DNA of 64,000 bases from the NCBI RefSeq assembly GCF_021165935.1, contig NZ_CP088953.1, positions 248,001 to 312,000 of the forward strand. Reading direction: 5' to 3'. Below the pieces are notes generated by a model. The model did no database searches. It was not told where the DNA came from and saw nothing but the letters and a program-made list of their open reading frames with translations. Positions 18,057 to 27,538 of the stretch are shown here, piece by piece; positions within the stretch are counted from its first letter, which is position 1, and each line of letters begins with the position of its first letter. The position numbers and the translations under genes were made by a program. The stretch comes from Microbulbifer elongatus (GTDB taxonomy: Bacteria; Pseudomonadota; Gammaproteobacteria; Pseudomonadales; Cellvibrionaceae).

Positions 18057-20096
18057 TTACAGGGGGCGTGCAACCAGCGCCAGTTCGGCATCCTGCTGCA
18101 GTACCGCCCACCACTGGTTTGGCGCCGCCGGGTCGATGCCCACCAGGGGCTGCTCTTCACAACCCGCGACACGCTCCGGTGCGCTGTCAAGGAAGCTGTC
18201 CTGCCAGGAAGCCTCCACCACACACATGGGCTCGGCCAGGGGCAACCATTCGGTGCCAGCGCGCATGGACAGGATCAGACTTTCATCCGCGCTCTCCGGA
18301 CCGGTAAAGTCCAGTACATAACGGTCGGAGACTGCGGTACTCAAGTCCCACGACTGGCTGGCAGTTTCCGGCAGGGTGACCGGCGGCTTCTCGCCGCCAT
18401 CCGGGCGGCTCATGGGCAGTCCGCTGTCTGCCTGAATATCTTTCAATACGCCGTAGTCGTCCTGATAAACTCCGGTCTGATTCTGTGTGCCACTGACGAT
18501 CAGGATGTCCGATGCGGTTTCATCCGTGGCGGCAAGCCAGCTCAGGGTGACATGCTCCTTCAGGTCAATGGTGGTTTCCGGAATGATCAGCTCGTCATTG
18601 TCGTAGTCCGGCGCGGCGCGCAACGGGCTGTTCAGGTTTGGCGTCCAGTTTTCGTGATACTGGTACAGCCACTGATACGCCAAGCGCATCAGGTCGTTGA
18701 GTGATTCCGCGCGCGACAGACCCGGGGTAAAGCCCATATCACGGGTGCGGGTGTCGGTGCGATTGAAGGTCTGGTTGCGACCGCCCATCAATTTCGCATA
18801 GCCACCCTGTGGTGCCAGACATTCGTTGGTGCGGTACTCCGGCTGCAACACCAGCGCGGAGCGGGTGCCTTCGGGAATCGCATCCGGATAGATCACTGTT
18901 TCGCAGCGATTGGTGGTGCGGGAGAAATGGTCTCCCAGTTTCCAGTCTGCGTCGAAGGCATAGGACGCATCATTACTTTTGGCCGTGTGTGGGGCAAAGT
19001 AGGATACGTAATCCACCCGCGGGCCCTCAAAAGTGAGGATGGACGAGTTTACATCGTAGGCTTCCGAGCCGCTGGAATAGGTGGCGTTTTTCTGGGACAC
19101 GATCATCTGCACCAGATCGCGCTCGCCGTAGCGGAACTCATAACCTTTATAGGATGCATTACCCGCGATAATCTGGGTGTAAACATCCATGCGGTAGTTG
19201 CCACCGGCGGGGGTAGAACTGGAAGGCAGGGTATTGAGTGCGGTCTTGGCGGAAATGATGGAGCGCTGGTACTGGTGCTCGTGGCCCTGCACATAAATCA
19301 CATCGTGGTCGGCAAAGAACTCGCGGATTTGCGGCTGCACCTGGTAAACCCAATTGTCGTCCTTGGTACCTTCAACGATCTGCTCGCGGGTCTGCCCGTA
19401 CTTGGCGCCGATCAGTCCATCGTGGCTTGCCACCACAATGTGGTCCACGTTTTCCTGGTGTTCATAGACCACCTGTTTGATCCATTCAAACGCAATCGGC
19501 AGGTTGTAGTAGGCAAGGCCGACCACCAGAACATTCTCACGCACCACATAGTAATTGACCCATTCATAGCCGGGCATATGCACGGCATCCGCGGGGATAA
19601 AATCGCGCATATTGTCGATCCACTCGACGGTATAGGCATAGCTGGTCTCGTGATTGCCCATTACCGGCAGGAACTCGATACCCTGCTCCGCATAGCCATC
19701 GGCAATAGAGCGCCATTCGGCAAACTCGATTTCAGAACCGTGATCGGTAAGGTCGCCGAGCGCAATAACCAGATCCACACCCAGGGCTTCCTGGTGCTTG
19801 AGAACCTCTGCCATCGGGTGCAGCGATACATGGGCCTGCCCTTCGCTGTCAGTACCCCCCTGGGTGTCCGGCAGCAGGCCGATGCGGAACATTGCAGCTG
19901 TAGGTGTTTCTTCCTCGGCCGACTCTTCCTCATCGGTTTCCGGCTCTGCTTCCGGCTGCTCGTTGACTTCTTCCGGAATGATCGGTGTCTGTGTCTCCCC
20001 GCTGTCGGAATCACAGCCAGAGAGCAGATTGGCAAAGGCGACTACCAGCACAAGTGCCGGCAGGGTAAATTTGGACGTAAGCAAGTGAGCCCCCAC
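18057..20096 (-). CDS. metallophosphoesterase lipoprotein
   Basis: 679 residues. The signal peptide ends in a lipobox (LLSGC, Cys near 28), then comes an acidic Glu-rich linker to about 65. The calcineurin-like fold follows: LLPDTQ (Asp-x-Gln in place of the common Asp-x-His), GDLTDHG, GNHE, ASHDG and GHEHQYQ. All other metal ligands are present. The remaining 300 residues are beta-rich and unassigned. It is likely surface or periplasmic and releases phosphate from mono- or diesters; the substrate is unknown. It is transcribed alone, with a terminator behind it. Confidence 0.85.
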   Translation of the reverse strand: MGAHLLTSKFTLPALVLVVAFANLLSGCDSDSGETQTPIIPEEVNEQPEAEPETDEEESAEEETPTAAMFRIGLLPDTQGGTDSEGQAHVSLHPMAEVLKHQEALGVDLVIALGDLTDHGSEIEFAEWRSIADGYAEQGIEFLPVMGNHETSYAYTVEWIDNMRDFIPADAVHMPGYEWVNYYVVRENVLVVGLAYYNLPIAFEWIKQVVYEHQENVDHIVVASHDGLIGAKYGQTREQIVEGTKDDNWVYQVQPQIREFFADHDVIYVQGHEHQYQRSIISAKTALNTLPSSSTPAGGNYRMDVYTQIIAGNASYKGYEFRYGERDLVQMIVSQKNATYSSGSEAYDVNSSILTFEGPRVDYVSYFAPHTAKSNDASYAFDADWKLGDHFSRTTNRCETVIYPDAIPEGTRSALVLQPEYRTNECLAPQGGYAKLMGGRNQTFNRTDTRTRDMGFTPGLSRAESLNDLMRLAYQWLYQYHENWTPNLNSPLRAAPDYDNDELIIPETTIDLKEHVTLSWLAATDETASDILIVSGTQNQTGVYQDDYGVLKDIQADSGLPMSRPDGGEKPPVTLPETASQSWDLSTAVSDRYVLDFTGPESADESLILSMRAGTEWLPLAEPMCVVEASWQDSFLDSAPERVAGCEEQPLVGIDPAAPNQWWAVLQQDAELALVARPL

Positions 20097-20120
20097 TTAT
20101 AGTTCGATTTATTGGCGTTA

Positions 20121-20140
20121 CAGAAAGTGCAGACTTTCTG
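20121..20140. promoter_or_regulatory. dyad in the leader of the metallophosphoesterase gene
   Basis: CAGAAAGT and ACTTTCTG are perfect 8-bp arms around GCAG, 25 bp before the start codon. It could be an operator or a leader hairpin. I cannot assign a regulator. Confidence 0.4.
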
Positions 20141-20249
20141 CTGGATCACGCCTATTCAATCGAGATAGAGTGAAGGTTTGGCTTCTGTTCGATGAATTTT
20201 TTACATAACGAATTGGACAAAACAGTACAGTTTGCCCGGAAAAACTGTG

Positions 20250-21497
20250 CTACCCCTTTACCGAGGGTGAACCGACGGCCCGTGTGCGCATCTGCAGGGC
20301 AACAAGCGCGACGAGGGTGATGGCCAATGGGGGAAAGGCGGTCCAGAGTACCGCGCTCCAGCCAAAGGCGCTCAGTATCCCCCCGGAAGCGAATGAACCG
20401 AGGGCCATCAATCCGAACACGATAAAATCGTTCACCGACTGCACCCGTGTTTTCTCGTCATCGGTGTGACATTGCAACACCAGCGCGGACGCCCCCAGAA
20501 AACCGAAGTTCCAGCCAAGCCCCAGCAGGATCAGTGTCCACCAGAAGTGGGATACGTCCATTCCACCCAGCCCGACAGCGGCTGAAATGCCGATGAGCAG
20601 CAGACCGACCACCATGACCTGCTCGGCACCAAAGCGCGCAATCACTTTTCCGGTGAAGAAGCTGGGGGCGAACATCGCGATCACATGCCATTGCAGCCCA
20701 AGATTGGACGACTCGGTGGAGTGTCCGTGCATATGCATGGCCAGGGGGGCTGCGGTCATCAGGAAGTTCATCAGAGTGTAGGAAATAGCACCACAGGCAA
20801 TGGCCGCGATAAATCTCGGCTGTCTGAGGATATTCCCCATCGGGCGCCCACCACGGCCACTGGGGTGAACGGGCCGCGGCAGTCTGACGCCGAGAAGAAT
20901 AAGCGCACACAGCGCCGCGACCGCGGCCTGAGCGTAAAAAGTGACCACGAACATCGGCTCCGGCAGCAGATCCATGGTCCAGTTGACCAGTTGCGGCCCC
21001 ACCACACCGGCCGCGACCCCACCCGCCATCACCAGCGAAAGCGCCTGGGCTTTTCGCGCCGGCTCTACACCATCGGCAGCGGCAAAGCGGAACGAAAGCA
21101 CTACCGCGGCATAGGCGCCCCCCAGCAATGTAGACAGACAGTACAACCAGAATCCGGTCACGCCGCCAACCATCACCGCCCCCACAGCCACCAGCCCCGC
21201 CAGCACTCCCGCACCGGAGCCGGAAAGAAAGGCGGTGCGGCGTCCGTAACGCCCGGCAATTGCGCCGGTGGGCAGCGTACACAGCGTCATGCCGACGACG
21301 AAGAGTGTCAGCGGCAAAGTAGCGAGCACGGGCAGTGGCGCCAGGGTATAACCGACAATACCCCCCACGGCATAAGGCACTACCGAGTTGGCCCCGGCAA
21401 GCGCCTGGGCAATCGCCAGCCGCCAGATATTGTTGCGTTGAACCCGCGGGCTCGCGAGCGGTGATGAAGTGGGTGATGGTGGACTGGCGGCTTGCAT
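20250..21497 (-). CDS. major facilitator superfamily transporter
   Basis: 415 residues with about 12 hydrophobic segments. GAIAGRYGRRTAFLSGSGAG after TM2 is the MFS loop 2-3 motif, and a cytoplasmic loop with LPRPVHPSGRGGRP separates the two halves. The N-terminal 20 residues are a Ser/Pro-rich cytoplasmic tail. The substrate is unknown; the overall look is of drug- or metabolite-export-like MFS proteins. It starts 54 bp after the RsiV-like gene on the same strand and may share its promoter. Confidence 0.85.
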   Translation of the reverse strand: MQAASPPSPTSSPLASPRVQRNNIWRLAIAQALAGANSVVPYAVGGIVGYTLAPLPVLATLPLTLFVVGMTLCTLPTGAIAGRYGRRTAFLSGSGAGVLAGLVAVGAVMVGGVTGFWLYCLSTLLGGAYAAVVLSFRFAAADGVEPARKAQALSLVMAGGVAAGVVGPQLVNWTMDLLPEPMFVVTFYAQAAVAALCALILLGVRLPRPVHPSGRGGRPMGNILRQPRFIAAIACGAISYTLMNFLMTAAPLAMHMHGHSTESSNLGLQWHVIAMFAPSFFTGKVIARFGAEQVMVVGLLLIGISAAVGLGGMDVSHFWWTLILLGLGWNFGFLGASALVLQCHTDDEKTRVQSVNDFIVFGLMALGSFASGGILSAFGWSAVLWTAFPPLAITLVALVALQMRTRAVGSPSVKG

Positions 21498-21551
21498 TCT
21501 GGCGTACTCGATCGAGGAAGTGCCGCTACAGGACGGGCGGCGCCCTACAGA

Positions 21552-22337
21552 TTAACGAAAGCGCTCTCGTAAAACACTATCCAATTGCTCGGAAGGTATC
21601 GTCAGCTCAACCTCACCCATGGAATAGGGCCCGAGCGTATAAACCCCATAGAGCAAAACTAGGCCGTCGTCGGTGAGGCGAAAATCTTCGGTGCGGGAAA
21701 ATGGCCAGTTCTCACGGAAATCTTTCTCCACCTGCTGGTCCTCCAGCCACTGGCCGTGGGCCGCTTGCACCAATTTCCAGAACGCATCCTCCTGCCCGGG
21801 CGCAATGACGTCATTTAACGCCAGCAGGCTTTCGTTTGCGAGATCCCAGTTCAGCCAGCGACTGACGGGCATACCGTGGGCACCGCCGGTATAGAGATAG
21901 CTGTCGATCTCAACCGTGAGTACATCGCCGCGGCGGGCGAGCTGCTTTGCCTCTCCGGTCAGCTGCCACTGGGCCGCGGAAGAAACCGTGACCGCGGCTG
22001 CATCATCGAGAAACTTTTGCGCCACTTTTTCCAGTGAGTCCAAGGGGGCATCCGGAGATTCACCGGTGCCCTGCAACTGCGTCAGCATCTGCTGGTAGAT
22101 CGCATCGTTCAGCGCCGCCTGGTCGGAAAATACTTCACGCTGGATGGTGACCGATGCACACTGGTCGGGCGATGTGCAATCGGGCTCCAGCATCTCCAGC
22201 GATTCCACCTGAGACTCCAGTTTGTCTGGCGCGCCACTCTTCTCCTGCCCACAGCCACTCAGGCCGATCATCCACGTCAAAGCCAACGGCAATATTCCAT
22301 TGGCGCGCAATGGTTGCGACAGCGATTCCAGCGACAT
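21552..22337 (-). CDS. RsiV-like (DUF3298) lipoprotein
   Basis: 261 residues with an ATG after GGGAGAAACT. The N-terminal hydrophobic stretch ends in a lipobox-like GLSGC near residue 29. The C-terminal half (SYLYTGGAHGMPVSRWLNWD, then a beta-rich end with TIPSEQL) fits the DUF3298/RsiV fold. In Bacillus RsiV binds lysozyme; in Gram-negatives such lipoproteins are mostly uncharacterised. Envelope location is likely. Confidence 0.75.
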   Translation of the reverse strand: MSLESLSQPLRANGILPLALTWMIGLSGCGQEKSGAPDKLESQVESLEMLEPDCTSPDQCASVTIQREVFSDQAALNDAIYQQMLTQLQGTGESPDAPLDSLEKVAQKFLDDAAAVTVSSAAQWQLTGEAKQLARRGDVLTVEIDSYLYTGGAHGMPVSRWLNWDLANESLLALNDVIAPGQEDAFWKLVQAAHGQWLEDQQVEKDFRENWPFSRTEDFRLTDDGLVLLYGVYTLGPYSMGEVELTIPSEQLDSVLRERFR

Positions 22338-22480
22338 AGTTTCTCCCTAACGATTGAATGTGGTGTAGCCGCAATGAGCATATGTAGCCGCGCCCTCTCT
22401 CGCAAGGAACTTTATCATGCTAGAGTGAGCGGTTCGGTTTACGTGACCAGTTCGAACACAGCATTATCCGGAGCTCTGAC

Positions 22481-25400
22481 TTGATCACCTTTACTCTGAA
22501 AAATATCCAGCAAATGGCCAGCGGAGGCAGCTTTACCCGAGGGGAAGACTACTTTGCACGGGGCCGGGTACTGGAAGCCTACTACGATGCAGAGACCGAG
22601 ACCTTTCACGGCCGGGTAAAAGGGTCAGCCCGCTTCGTTTACCGTGTGGAGCTGGATGTGGATCGCGGCCGCCTTGTGGGACTGTGCTCCTGCCCGGTCG
22701 GTCTAAACTGCAAGCATGCGGTTGCCACCGCACTGGCACTGCTGCAAGACGACGCCGCAGCGGCCACCCCACCGGCTACACCAGAACTCCCCGGCCAGCC
22801 GCCCCTATTACCCTGGCAGCAGTGGCTGGAACAGTTGCCCTCGGCACCGCGCGCCGAAGCGGCGCCCCTGCAACACGGGCAACATTACCTGCTGTATGTG
22901 CTTGAATTGAATACCCAGGGCCACCTGCAACTTTCCACAAAAAAAGGCTACCTGAAGAAAGATGGCAGCTGGAGTCAGCTGCGCTATTTCCAGCAGGAAA
23001 ACACCAGACTTGGCTGGAATCGCCCAAGCCACTTGCTGGATGAAGATATCACTATTCTGCAGCTACTGTCGCGAATCAATGCCAGCGGGCGCCTCGGATT
23101 GGTGGGGGAGGAAGGAAGGCGCGCGCTCAGCTATCTACTCGATAGCCATCGCTTCTACTTTGAAGACGAGCTGATTCGCCGTGGCCCCACACGGACACTC
23201 TGCTGGCGCTGGCAGGAGAATGACGACGGCAGCCAACAGTTGCAGGCCCAGTTTGAGGGCGCGGGCTCCGAACAGGACTGGCGGCTGGTGGCTGTCAGCC
23301 CCCCCTGCTATCTTGATACCGAGAGCGCCACCCTAGGAGATATTGCCTCACCACTACCCACGGAGCAGCTGACCCACCTACTCCATATGCCAGCGGTTGC
23401 CGCCGATGATATCGGACGGATGTCGGTGGCGTTACGCCAGCGGATCCCCAGGCCGCAATTGCCGCTCCCCGTCGAGCCCAAGCTCACGCGCATTGATACC
23501 TTTACGCCCCATATCACCCTGGTGGGCTGCGATTTCGATCACTACAAACTGCCCGCGTTGAAGCTGCATTTTGAATACGGCGGCTTCGCCCTCGCCCCTC
23601 CTTACAGCGTCGATTACCAGGGAGAGGAAATCACCCAGGAGAAAGATGGGAACTACTACCACATCACCCGGGATACCGAGGGTGAGAATCGCTGCTGTGA
23701 TCAGATTTACGACCAGGGGCTGTATTTGATCCCCGAACAATTGGGAGGTCAGGAAGAGGTCTGGGTGCTGGATGCCACCAAACCGGAGAAAATATTCGAG
23801 CACTGGAGTGCGTTACTCCGCGATCAGATTCCGGACTGGCAGGCACAGGGATGGGTTGTGAATACCGATCCCAGTTACCGCTTTGATATTTCCCATGGGG
23901 AAGTATCGGTGGAGCTTACCGACACCAGCAACAACTGGTTTGAACTGGGCCTGGAACTGAGATTACCCAACGGCCAGCAGTGGCCCATTGTCGACCTGAT
24001 AGAACAGTGGCTGGAACAGGATACCCCGGAACAGCTGAGCGTGATCGTTGATGGTGACTGGATCACCGTGGATACAACACCACTGCAGAACATTCGCGGG
24101 CTTCTGCTAGATCTGCTGAAAGAGAAAAAACTCGGCAAACCCGTACGCCTGCCGGCGTTTCAGGCAGCACACTTCTCGGAAATTGACGATCTGAATCATC
24201 GGCATGCTCCCGTTACGCAAGCACTGATGGAGAAGCTACAGGACTTTGCCGGCCTGCAAGCGATACCAACACCGCAACAGCTCAATGCCACCCTGCGCCC
24301 CTACCAGCAGGACGGACTCAACTGGCTGGTGTTTTTACAAAGTTACGGATTCGGCGGCATCCTGGCAGATGACATGGGGCTGGGGAAAACCCTGCAGACC
24401 CTGGCGCTGGTCCAGCATATGAAAGAAACCGGTGCCCTGAACAAGCCGGCGCTGGTGGTGGCTCCCACCAGCCTTACCGGCAACTGGATGCACGAAGCGG
24501 CCCAGTTCACTCCGCACTTGAATACCACCCTGATTCACGGGCCGGATCGCGATACCGCTTTCGACCAGATCAAGAACAGCGACCTGGTCATCACCACCTA
24601 CCCCCTGCTGGCAAGAGACCAGGCACGCTACCGCAACCGGAAATTCAGCCTGCTGGCGCTGGATGAAGCCCAGGCCATCAAAAATCCCACCACCAAAACT
24701 GCCGAATGTGTACGCCTGATCAATAGCGAAACACGCCTGTGCCTGTCGGGTACGCCGCTGGAAAATCATCTGGGAGAACTCTGGTCACTGATGGACTTTG
24801 CCCTGCCGGGCTTACTGGGCGGGCGCAAAACTTTTCAACAGGTGTACCGCACTCCCATCGAGAGCCACGGCAATCACGAGCGTCAGCAGGAGCTGGCCAG
24901 CAAGGTGCGCCCGTTTATGCTGCGAAGGACAAAAGCGGAAGTGGTTGCCGAGCTGCCGCCTAAAACCGAATCCATCCAGTATGTGGAACTGGGCAGCAAG
25001 CAGCGTGCACTCTACGAGAGCGTGCGTATCAGCATGGAAAAACGCATTCGCGACCTGGTGGAGCGCCAGGGCATGGGCAAAAGCCATATCGAGTTTCTCG
25101 ACGCCCTGCTGAAGCTGCGCCAGACCTGTATCGACCCGCGCCTGGTAAAACTGGAAAAAGCCGCCGGCATTCAGGAAAGCGCCAAGCTCAACTGGCTACA
25201 GGAAAACCTGCCGCAACTACTGGAAGAAGGCCGCAGCATCCTGATCTTCTCGCAATTCACCCAGGTACTGAAGCTGATCGAAGAGCAGCTGAATACACAG
25301 AAGATTGATTACACCAAACTCACCGGCCAGACCCGTAAGCGCCAGCAGGCCATCGACCGTTTCCAGAACGGCGAGGTGCGTGTTTTTCTGATCAGTCTCA

Positions 25401-25690
25401 AGGCCGGCGGTGCCGGCCTCAACCTTACCGCCGCGGATGTGGTGATCCACGTAGACCCCTGGTGGAACCCCGCAGTTGAAAACCAGGCCACCGACCGCGC
25501 CCACCGCATCGGCCAGGATAAACCGGTATTTGTGTACAAACTGGTGGCGGAGAATACCGTGGAAGAGCGCATTCACCAGATGCAGCAGCAGAAGCAGGCA
25601 CTGGCGGATGCGTTGTTTGATGCAGCGGGTAGCAGTGCCCTGCCGACAGACAAAGAGGCACTGCTGTCACTGCTGTCCGTAGACCTGTAG
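22481..25690 (+). CDS. SNF2-family helicase with SWIM zinc finger
   Basis: 1069 residues. The N-terminal SWIM finger (CSCPVGLNCKH, about residues 69-79) is followed by a long divergent middle part. The C-terminal half is a Swi2/Snf2 ATPase: ADDMGLGKT (Walker A), ALDEAQAIKNP (DEAQ in place of DEAH), LSGTPLENHLGELW, FSQFTQVLKLI and TDRAHRIGQ (motif VI). It should translocate on DNA and displace bound proteins; a repair or transcription-recycling role is likely by homology. The start is a TTG at 22481 with GGAG 7 bp upstream; the next in-frame ATG is 11 codons later and lacks such a site. Confidence 0.9.
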   Translation: MITFTLKNIQQMASGGSFTRGEDYFARGRVLEAYYDAETETFHGRVKGSARFVYRVELDVDRGRLVGLCSCPVGLNCKHAVATALALLQDDAAAATPPATPELPGQPPLLPWQQWLEQLPSAPRAEAAPLQHGQHYLLYVLELNTQGHLQLSTKKGYLKKDGSWSQLRYFQQENTRLGWNRPSHLLDEDITILQLLSRINASGRLGLVGEEGRRALSYLLDSHRFYFEDELIRRGPTRTLCWRWQENDDGSQQLQAQFEGAGSEQDWRLVAVSPPCYLDTESATLGDIASPLPTEQLTHLLHMPAVAADDIGRMSVALRQRIPRPQLPLPVEPKLTRIDTFTPHITLVGCDFDHYKLPALKLHFEYGGFALAPPYSVDYQGEEITQEKDGNYYHITRDTEGENRCCDQIYDQGLYLIPEQLGGQEEVWVLDATKPEKIFEHWSALLRDQIPDWQAQGWVVNTDPSYRFDISHGEVSVELTDTSNNWFELGLELRLPNGQQWPIVDLIEQWLEQDTPEQLSVIVDGDWITVDTTPLQNIRGLLLDLLKEKKLGKPVRLPAFQAAHFSEIDDLNHRHAPVTQALMEKLQDFAGLQAIPTPQQLNATLRPYQQDGLNWLVFLQSYGFGGILADDMGLGKTLQTLALVQHMKETGALNKPALVVAPTSLTGNWMHEAAQFTPHLNTTLIHGPDRDTAFDQIKNSDLVITTYPLLARDQARYRNRKFSLLALDEAQAIKNPTTKTAECVRLINSETRLCLSGTPLENHLGELWSLMDFALPGLLGGRKTFQQVYRTPIESHGNHERQQELASKVRPFMLRRTKAEVVAELPPKTESIQYVELGSKQRALYESVRISMEKRIRDLVERQGMGKSHIEFLDALLKLRQTCIDPRLVKLEKAAGIQESAKLNWLQENLPQLLEEGRSILIFSQFTQVLKLIEEQLNTQKIDYTKLTGQTRKRQQAIDRFQNGEVRVFLISLKAGGAGLNLTAADVVIHVDPWWNPAVENQATDRAHRIGQDKPVFVYKLVAENTVEERIHQMQQQKQALADALFDAAGSSALPTDKEALLSLLSVDL

Positions 25691-25724
25691 AAGCGATGCT
25701 AAAGAGATGTGCCAGAAAGGTTTG

Positions 25725-26735
25725 CTAGAAAGACGCACTCAAGCCAATGCCGAAAAAGTCGACCTGTGCATACTGATCGATAAATTCCTGCGAGCGCCGC
25801 GCATAGTAGGCGCTCCAGCGGTAGCGGCCGATGGGCAGCACCCACCCGGCCTGCCACTCCGCCACATGGGGTTCTTTTACGACGCTGTGACTGTCTTTAA
25901 AGGTATTGCCATCGAGAAATATATCCTGATGCACCAGTCGCAACTGCACATCGGAATACAGATACCAGCCACCGCCTGAACGCAGGCTGTTTTCCGGGCC
26001 GCTGATGTAGGGGGCAAATGCACTCATTCCGAAACTGGAATAGAGGTCCCGCCCCAGGCGCACCCCCGCTGCGGAAATCAGCGAGGTATTCACGTTGCCC
26101 AGATGACCGCCGAGGGTACCCGAGATTTCAAACTGCAGACCATTCTCGCCCACTGTTTCAACCTGCGCCCATTTGCGCGCATAGCTCAACTGCAGTGTGG
26201 CTTCGTCGCGCAACTGGTTGTCCCAGCCATGGATATCATAGGTACGTAATAGCTGATGGGTGGAGCGCTGTGCCTGCTCGCCCCCGGAAGACGGCCCGAC
26301 AATACCCGCAGACACTTCCACGCGCTCCGCGATACTGACCGCTGAACCCGGATTCAGATCCACCGCTTGCACAACGCCAGCCAGATACAACCAACCCGCG
26401 TATGGGCGATCATATTCCAGCAGTTCGGTTTCAAAAATCTCAAAGGGCGTAAAAATCGCCTGACCGATAAACCACTGCGCGTTTAATTCGCGGTTTTGAT
26501 AGCGGCCGGGCAGCAGGGAGTGTATCCACCCGGGAGGATTGTCGGCGGTATAGGAAAGCCTGATCCCCTGGGTGTAGTCGGCGTCGTTGACGCGTCCGAA
26601 AGAATCATTTTCCAGCTGCAGAACAATAGTACCCGCAGTGGTTGTGGCGCTACTGGCGGCGAGTAAAGCGGTACCCATCCATTGGATACCTGACTGCCAC
26701 CGCAGCGAAAATCCGTTTCGCGTTTTCTTTTTCAC
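25725..26735 (-). CDS. LpxR-family lipid A deacylase (DUF2219)
   Basis: 336 residues from a GTG at 26735. A signal peptide ends near TTTAG. The body is an outer-membrane barrel of the LpxR type: LQLENDSFGRVNDADYTQGIRLSY at the N-terminus holds the conserved Asn/Asp residues. EYDRPYAGWLYL and a C-terminal Phe (GLSASF) fit the family. LpxR removes the 3'-acyloxyacyl chain from lipid A; activity here is inferred from family membership. It is convergent with the helicase (34 bp apart). Confidence 0.85.
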   Translation of the reverse strand: MKKKTRNGFSLRWQSGIQWMGTALLAASSATTTAGTIVLQLENDSFGRVNDADYTQGIRLSYTADNPPGWIHSLLPGRYQNRELNAQWFIGQAIFTPFEIFETELLEYDRPYAGWLYLAGVVQAVDLNPGSAVSIAERVEVSAGIVGPSSGGEQAQRSTHQLLRTYDIHGWDNQLRDEATLQLSYARKWAQVETVGENGLQFEISGTLGGHLGNVNTSLISAAGVRLGRDLYSSFGMSAFAPYISGPENSLRSGGGWYLYSDVQLRLVHQDIFLDGNTFKDSHSVVKEPHVAEWQAGWVLPIGRYRWSAYYARRSQEFIDQYAQVDFFGIGLSASF

Positions 26736-26826
26736 GCATGGATTTTAGGAAAGCGGTGGCGAAGCTCCAGAAATTCGGGTAGACAGATGCGCCGGCCCAT
26801 AAACCGGTCAGGTGACTGCGATCACC

Positions 26827-27360
26827 TCACTGGCGCGCTTTCCAAAACCAGACAATGGCACCACTCAATGAACCGAAAACGGTTCCCAATAAATGGCTGG
26901 ATACCGCCACTTCTGCACCAATTATTTCCGCTGTAGTAGCACTGGCACCCGCGGTCAATTCCCACGCCACTTTCGCCCAGCAACCGATCAGTAGCAGCGC
27001 TCCGGACCAGCGGCGCTGATACAGATCACTCAGCGCGCCAAAACAGAAGAGTCCGTGCAAAACCCCGGAAAGGCCGTAATAGATTTCCACGCCCGGATAG
27101 CAGACCCACAGCCCAAGGCTGATCAATACGGCCAACAGTGCCGTCAAACCCAGGTACGCGGCGACCGGGCGCCGCCCAAGCAAAGCGCTCTGCCCAAACA
27201 CAAACCACAGCGCCACCACGGCGGCGGCATTGAGCATCAGGTGCGCGAGGTTCGTATGCACCAGATGCCCGGACAGCAGACGCCACCACTGGCCGGAAGC
27301 CAGCAGGGCGCGGTCATACATAAACCAGTCGGGATGCAGGGACTGCAGATACTGCAGCAA
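26827..27360 (-). CDS. rrtA: rhombosortase (rhomboid-family sorting protease)
   Basis: The coordinates use a TTG at 27360 (177 residues), but the open frame continues upstream for 32 more codons with no ATG or GTG. Its first membrane helix (VLILILCALLQYL) straddles that TTG. An ATA at 27421-27423 has GGGAG 9 bp upstream and would give 198 residues, a normal size. YGLSGVLHGLF holds the catalytic Ser, followed by a His in a later helix (SSHLLG). Rhombosortases cut GlyGly-CTERM tails of secreted enzymes; no such tail is seen in this window. Confidence 0.8.
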   Translation of the reverse strand: MLQYLQSLHPDWFMYDRALLASGQWWRLLSGHLVHTNLAHLMLNAAAVVALWFVFGQSALLGRRPVAAYLGLTALLAVLISLGLWVCYPGVEIYYGLSGVLHGLFCFGALSDLYQRRWSGALLLIGCWAKVAWELTAGASATTAEIIGAEVAVSSHLLGTVFGSLSGAIVWFWKARQ

Positions 27361-27538
27361 AGCGCAGAGTATCAGTATCAGTACAGGGCCGCCGATACTA
27401 CGGGCCAGGGTTGCTCGGTCTATCTCAGGTCTCTCCCTTGTGCGCAGACGTTACCTGCATGGTGTTACAGGTCTGGGCGCACTATGGGTGAAAAGCCCTT
27501 ACTTGGCAATTCCCCCAGCGACCGGCAAATGAGACCGG

